From: an uncultured Caulobacteraceae bacterium
GTDB taxonomy: Bacteria > Pseudomonadota > Alphaproteobacteria > Caulobacterales > Caulobacteraceae
Direction: 5' to 3'
Length of the DNA stretch: 64,000 nucleotides
NCBI GenBank assembly: GCA_903872075.1
Contig: CAIQJF010000018.1
Location: forward strand, 42,630-106,629
The stretch's first letter is position 1. Every line of letters begins with the position of its first letter. Positions 63,088 to 64,000 of this stretch are shown in pieces. The notes below the pieces were generated by a model. It did not search any database and was not told the origin of the DNA. It saw nothing but the letters and a program-made list of their open reading frames with translations. Made by a program: the position numbers and the translations under genes.

Positions 63088-63878
63088 TCGCGGCCTATGC
63101 GCGAAAGCTCGCGGAGACGCACGCCGCGCGACAACTGAAATCCCAGGTTGCGTCCCGCTACGCCACCGCCCGCGCCGAGGCGGAGCGGGTGGCCAAGGCC
63201 GAGGTTGCGAACGATCTGCGCACGGCGATGCAGGAGGCAAAAGGCAAGGACGCCAAAACCACGGCGCGCCTGAAAAAGGAGGCGGAAGCGGCGGGCAGGG
63301 CAAAGGTCGCTGCGGCTGTGGACGCGGTGAAACCTCCGGATCCGGCGACCCTGCAGAAGGATCTTTCGGACTACTGGGAGGATCGCGCCGTCAAGGACTT
63401 CAATGAGGCGATAAGGGCCGCGATCGCCCGCTTCGGCCCCAGTTGGCGCGTTTCGGCGAAAAAGGCGCTGGCGAAACAAAAGAACGCGTTCGATGCCGGC
63501 ATTGAGAAGGCCTATCGCGCGCAAGTCGCGGCAATGCCGAAGCCGAAGAAAGGCGAACCTCGCCCGCTGCCGCGAGCGCGGCTCGCCCCGGCGGAGATTG
63601 CCGCTCAACTGAATGCGGAGGCGCTGAAATGGCGGGCGGAGCAGGACGCCGTCGCCCGCGGAAAGATTCTCGACTGCATTTCCGGCTGGATGGTCGAGCG
63701 TCGAGAGGAGCTGGATTTCGAATTCGCGCCGCAGACGGCCAGGTCGCTGGGTGATTTTAACTTCGCGCCGGACTCGAATGAGTTCCGACAGGGCGCGTTT
63801 GTGCCGGCCACGCCGGATGCCGCCGGCACGACGGCGCCGATCCCCGACAACATCATCGACCCCGCATTCCCCAGATGA
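63084..63878 (+). CDS. Unknown alanine/lysine-rich helical protein
   Basis: A 264-aa protein if it starts at GTG 63084, which overlaps the stop of the previous frame (GTGA). Residues ~5-85 are a long charged helix (ARKLAETHAARQLKSQVASR, MQEAKGKDAKTTARLKKEAE), likely coiled coil; from ~90 a more globular part (LSDYWEDRAVKDFNEAIRAA, GKILDCISGWMVERREELDF) follows, ending in a Pro/Thr-rich tail. No signal peptide or membrane helix is seen, and I do not recognise the family. Translational coupling and a broken longer gene are both possible. Confidence 0.6.
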   Translation: MIAAYARKLAETHAARQLKSQVASRYATARAEAERVAKAEVANDLRTAMQEAKGKDAKTTARLKKEAEAAGRAKVAAAVDAVKPPDPATLQKDLSDYWEDRAVKDFNEAIRAAIARFGPSWRVSAKKALAKQKNAFDAGIEKAYRAQVAAMPKPKKGEPRPLPRARLAPAEIAAQLNAEALKWRAEQDAVARGKILDCISGWMVERREELDFEFAPQTARSLGDFNFAPDSNEFRQGAFVPATPDAAGTTAPIPDNIIDPAFPR

Positions 63879-64000
63879 CTTCGGGACTTTGGCGGCCCAA
63901 GATGTTAAAATACAAGCCGATTCAACAGGTTGAAGGCGGCTTGCGGGGCGGGGGATGGCTGGAGCGGCGGGTGAGGCCGATCGGGGCGACTTGCGGGTCG
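63879..64000. other. Window end, possible start of a further plus-strand gene
   Basis: After the unknown gene's stop there is a short less GC-rich stretch, then a GGGGCGGGGG-type purine run and an ATG at 63955 with an open frame (MAGAAGEADRGDLRV) to the window edge. It is too short to judge. Confidence 0.25.

Noticed and set aside
1..64000. tRNA, rRNA, insertion sequences, prophage core genes and CRISPR arrays.
   Set aside because: No tRNA-like cloverleaf, conserved rRNA run, transposase or integrase motif, or regularly spaced repeat was seen on reading the sequence; a computational scan (tRNAscan-SE, Infernal, ISfinder) would settle this.

Overview
The window is about 64 kb of very GC-rich chromosome (roughly two thirds G+C or more) with tightly packed genes on both strands, many start/stop overlaps (ATGA or GTGA) and strong G/C bias at third codon positions. 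Gene content points to a free-living alphaproteobacterium, most likely of the order Caulobacterales (Phenylobacterium/Caulobacter relatives). That placement is inference from the BamB-Der and DnaB-RadA-CvpA-PurF blocks and the abundance of LLM flavin enzymes, SDRs, DUF1501/DUF1800, DUF1330 and BNR-repeat secreted proteins. I saw no rRNA, tRNA, insertion sequence, prophage core or CRISPR array.

Region 1 (1-13.7 kb). The end of dabB and all of dabA encode a two-subunit inorganic-carbon pump, followed by a cysD without cysN and a small ArsC/Spx-family protein. Facing them are mgtA (P-type Mg2+ importer, probably with a CTG start) downstream of an acuI-type reductase. Then come single genes: DUF1330, a metallo-beta-lactamase-fold hydrolase, a serine hydrolase, an NnrU-family membrane protein and the DUF1800-DUF1501 pair.

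Region 2 (13.9-24.6 kb). An amino-acid operon encodes a glutaminase fused to STAS and cyclic-nucleotide-binding domains, an APC permease and a PLP aminotransferase. It is followed by an EXORDIUM-like putative metalloprotein with a clear terminator, a DUF3667 protein, gamma-glutamyltransferase, an enoyl-CoA hydratase-family protein, a secreted beta-repeat protein and a YcxB-like protein.

Region 3 (24.8-40.3 kb). Accessory redox and metabolic genes: a Tat-type FAD oxidoreductase, a GFA protein, small zinc-ribbon and membrane proteins, a DUF2461-pdxA-unknown operon, a TlpA-like protein with an LLM monooxygenase and an unusual SDR, an M20 peptidase, metY with a pseudoknot-forming leader, purU, an OsmC protein, and a DUF6249/ECF-sigma/membrane-protein cluster.

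Region 4 (40.4-47.4 kb). Two large tandem secreted BNR/sortilin-like beta-propeller proteins; the second carries an extra N-terminal LolA-like domain.

Region 5 (47.7-62.4 kb). Core genes: a multi-membrane glycosyltransferase-like protein, lepB, a yfgM-like gene with bamB and der, then on the minus strand dnaB, radA, cvpA, purF, an SBF-like transporter and an SDR, and upstream a two-subunit acyl-CoA dehydrogenase pair. The window ends (62.5-64 kb) in two overlapping unknown genes that may be one gene broken by a frameshift.
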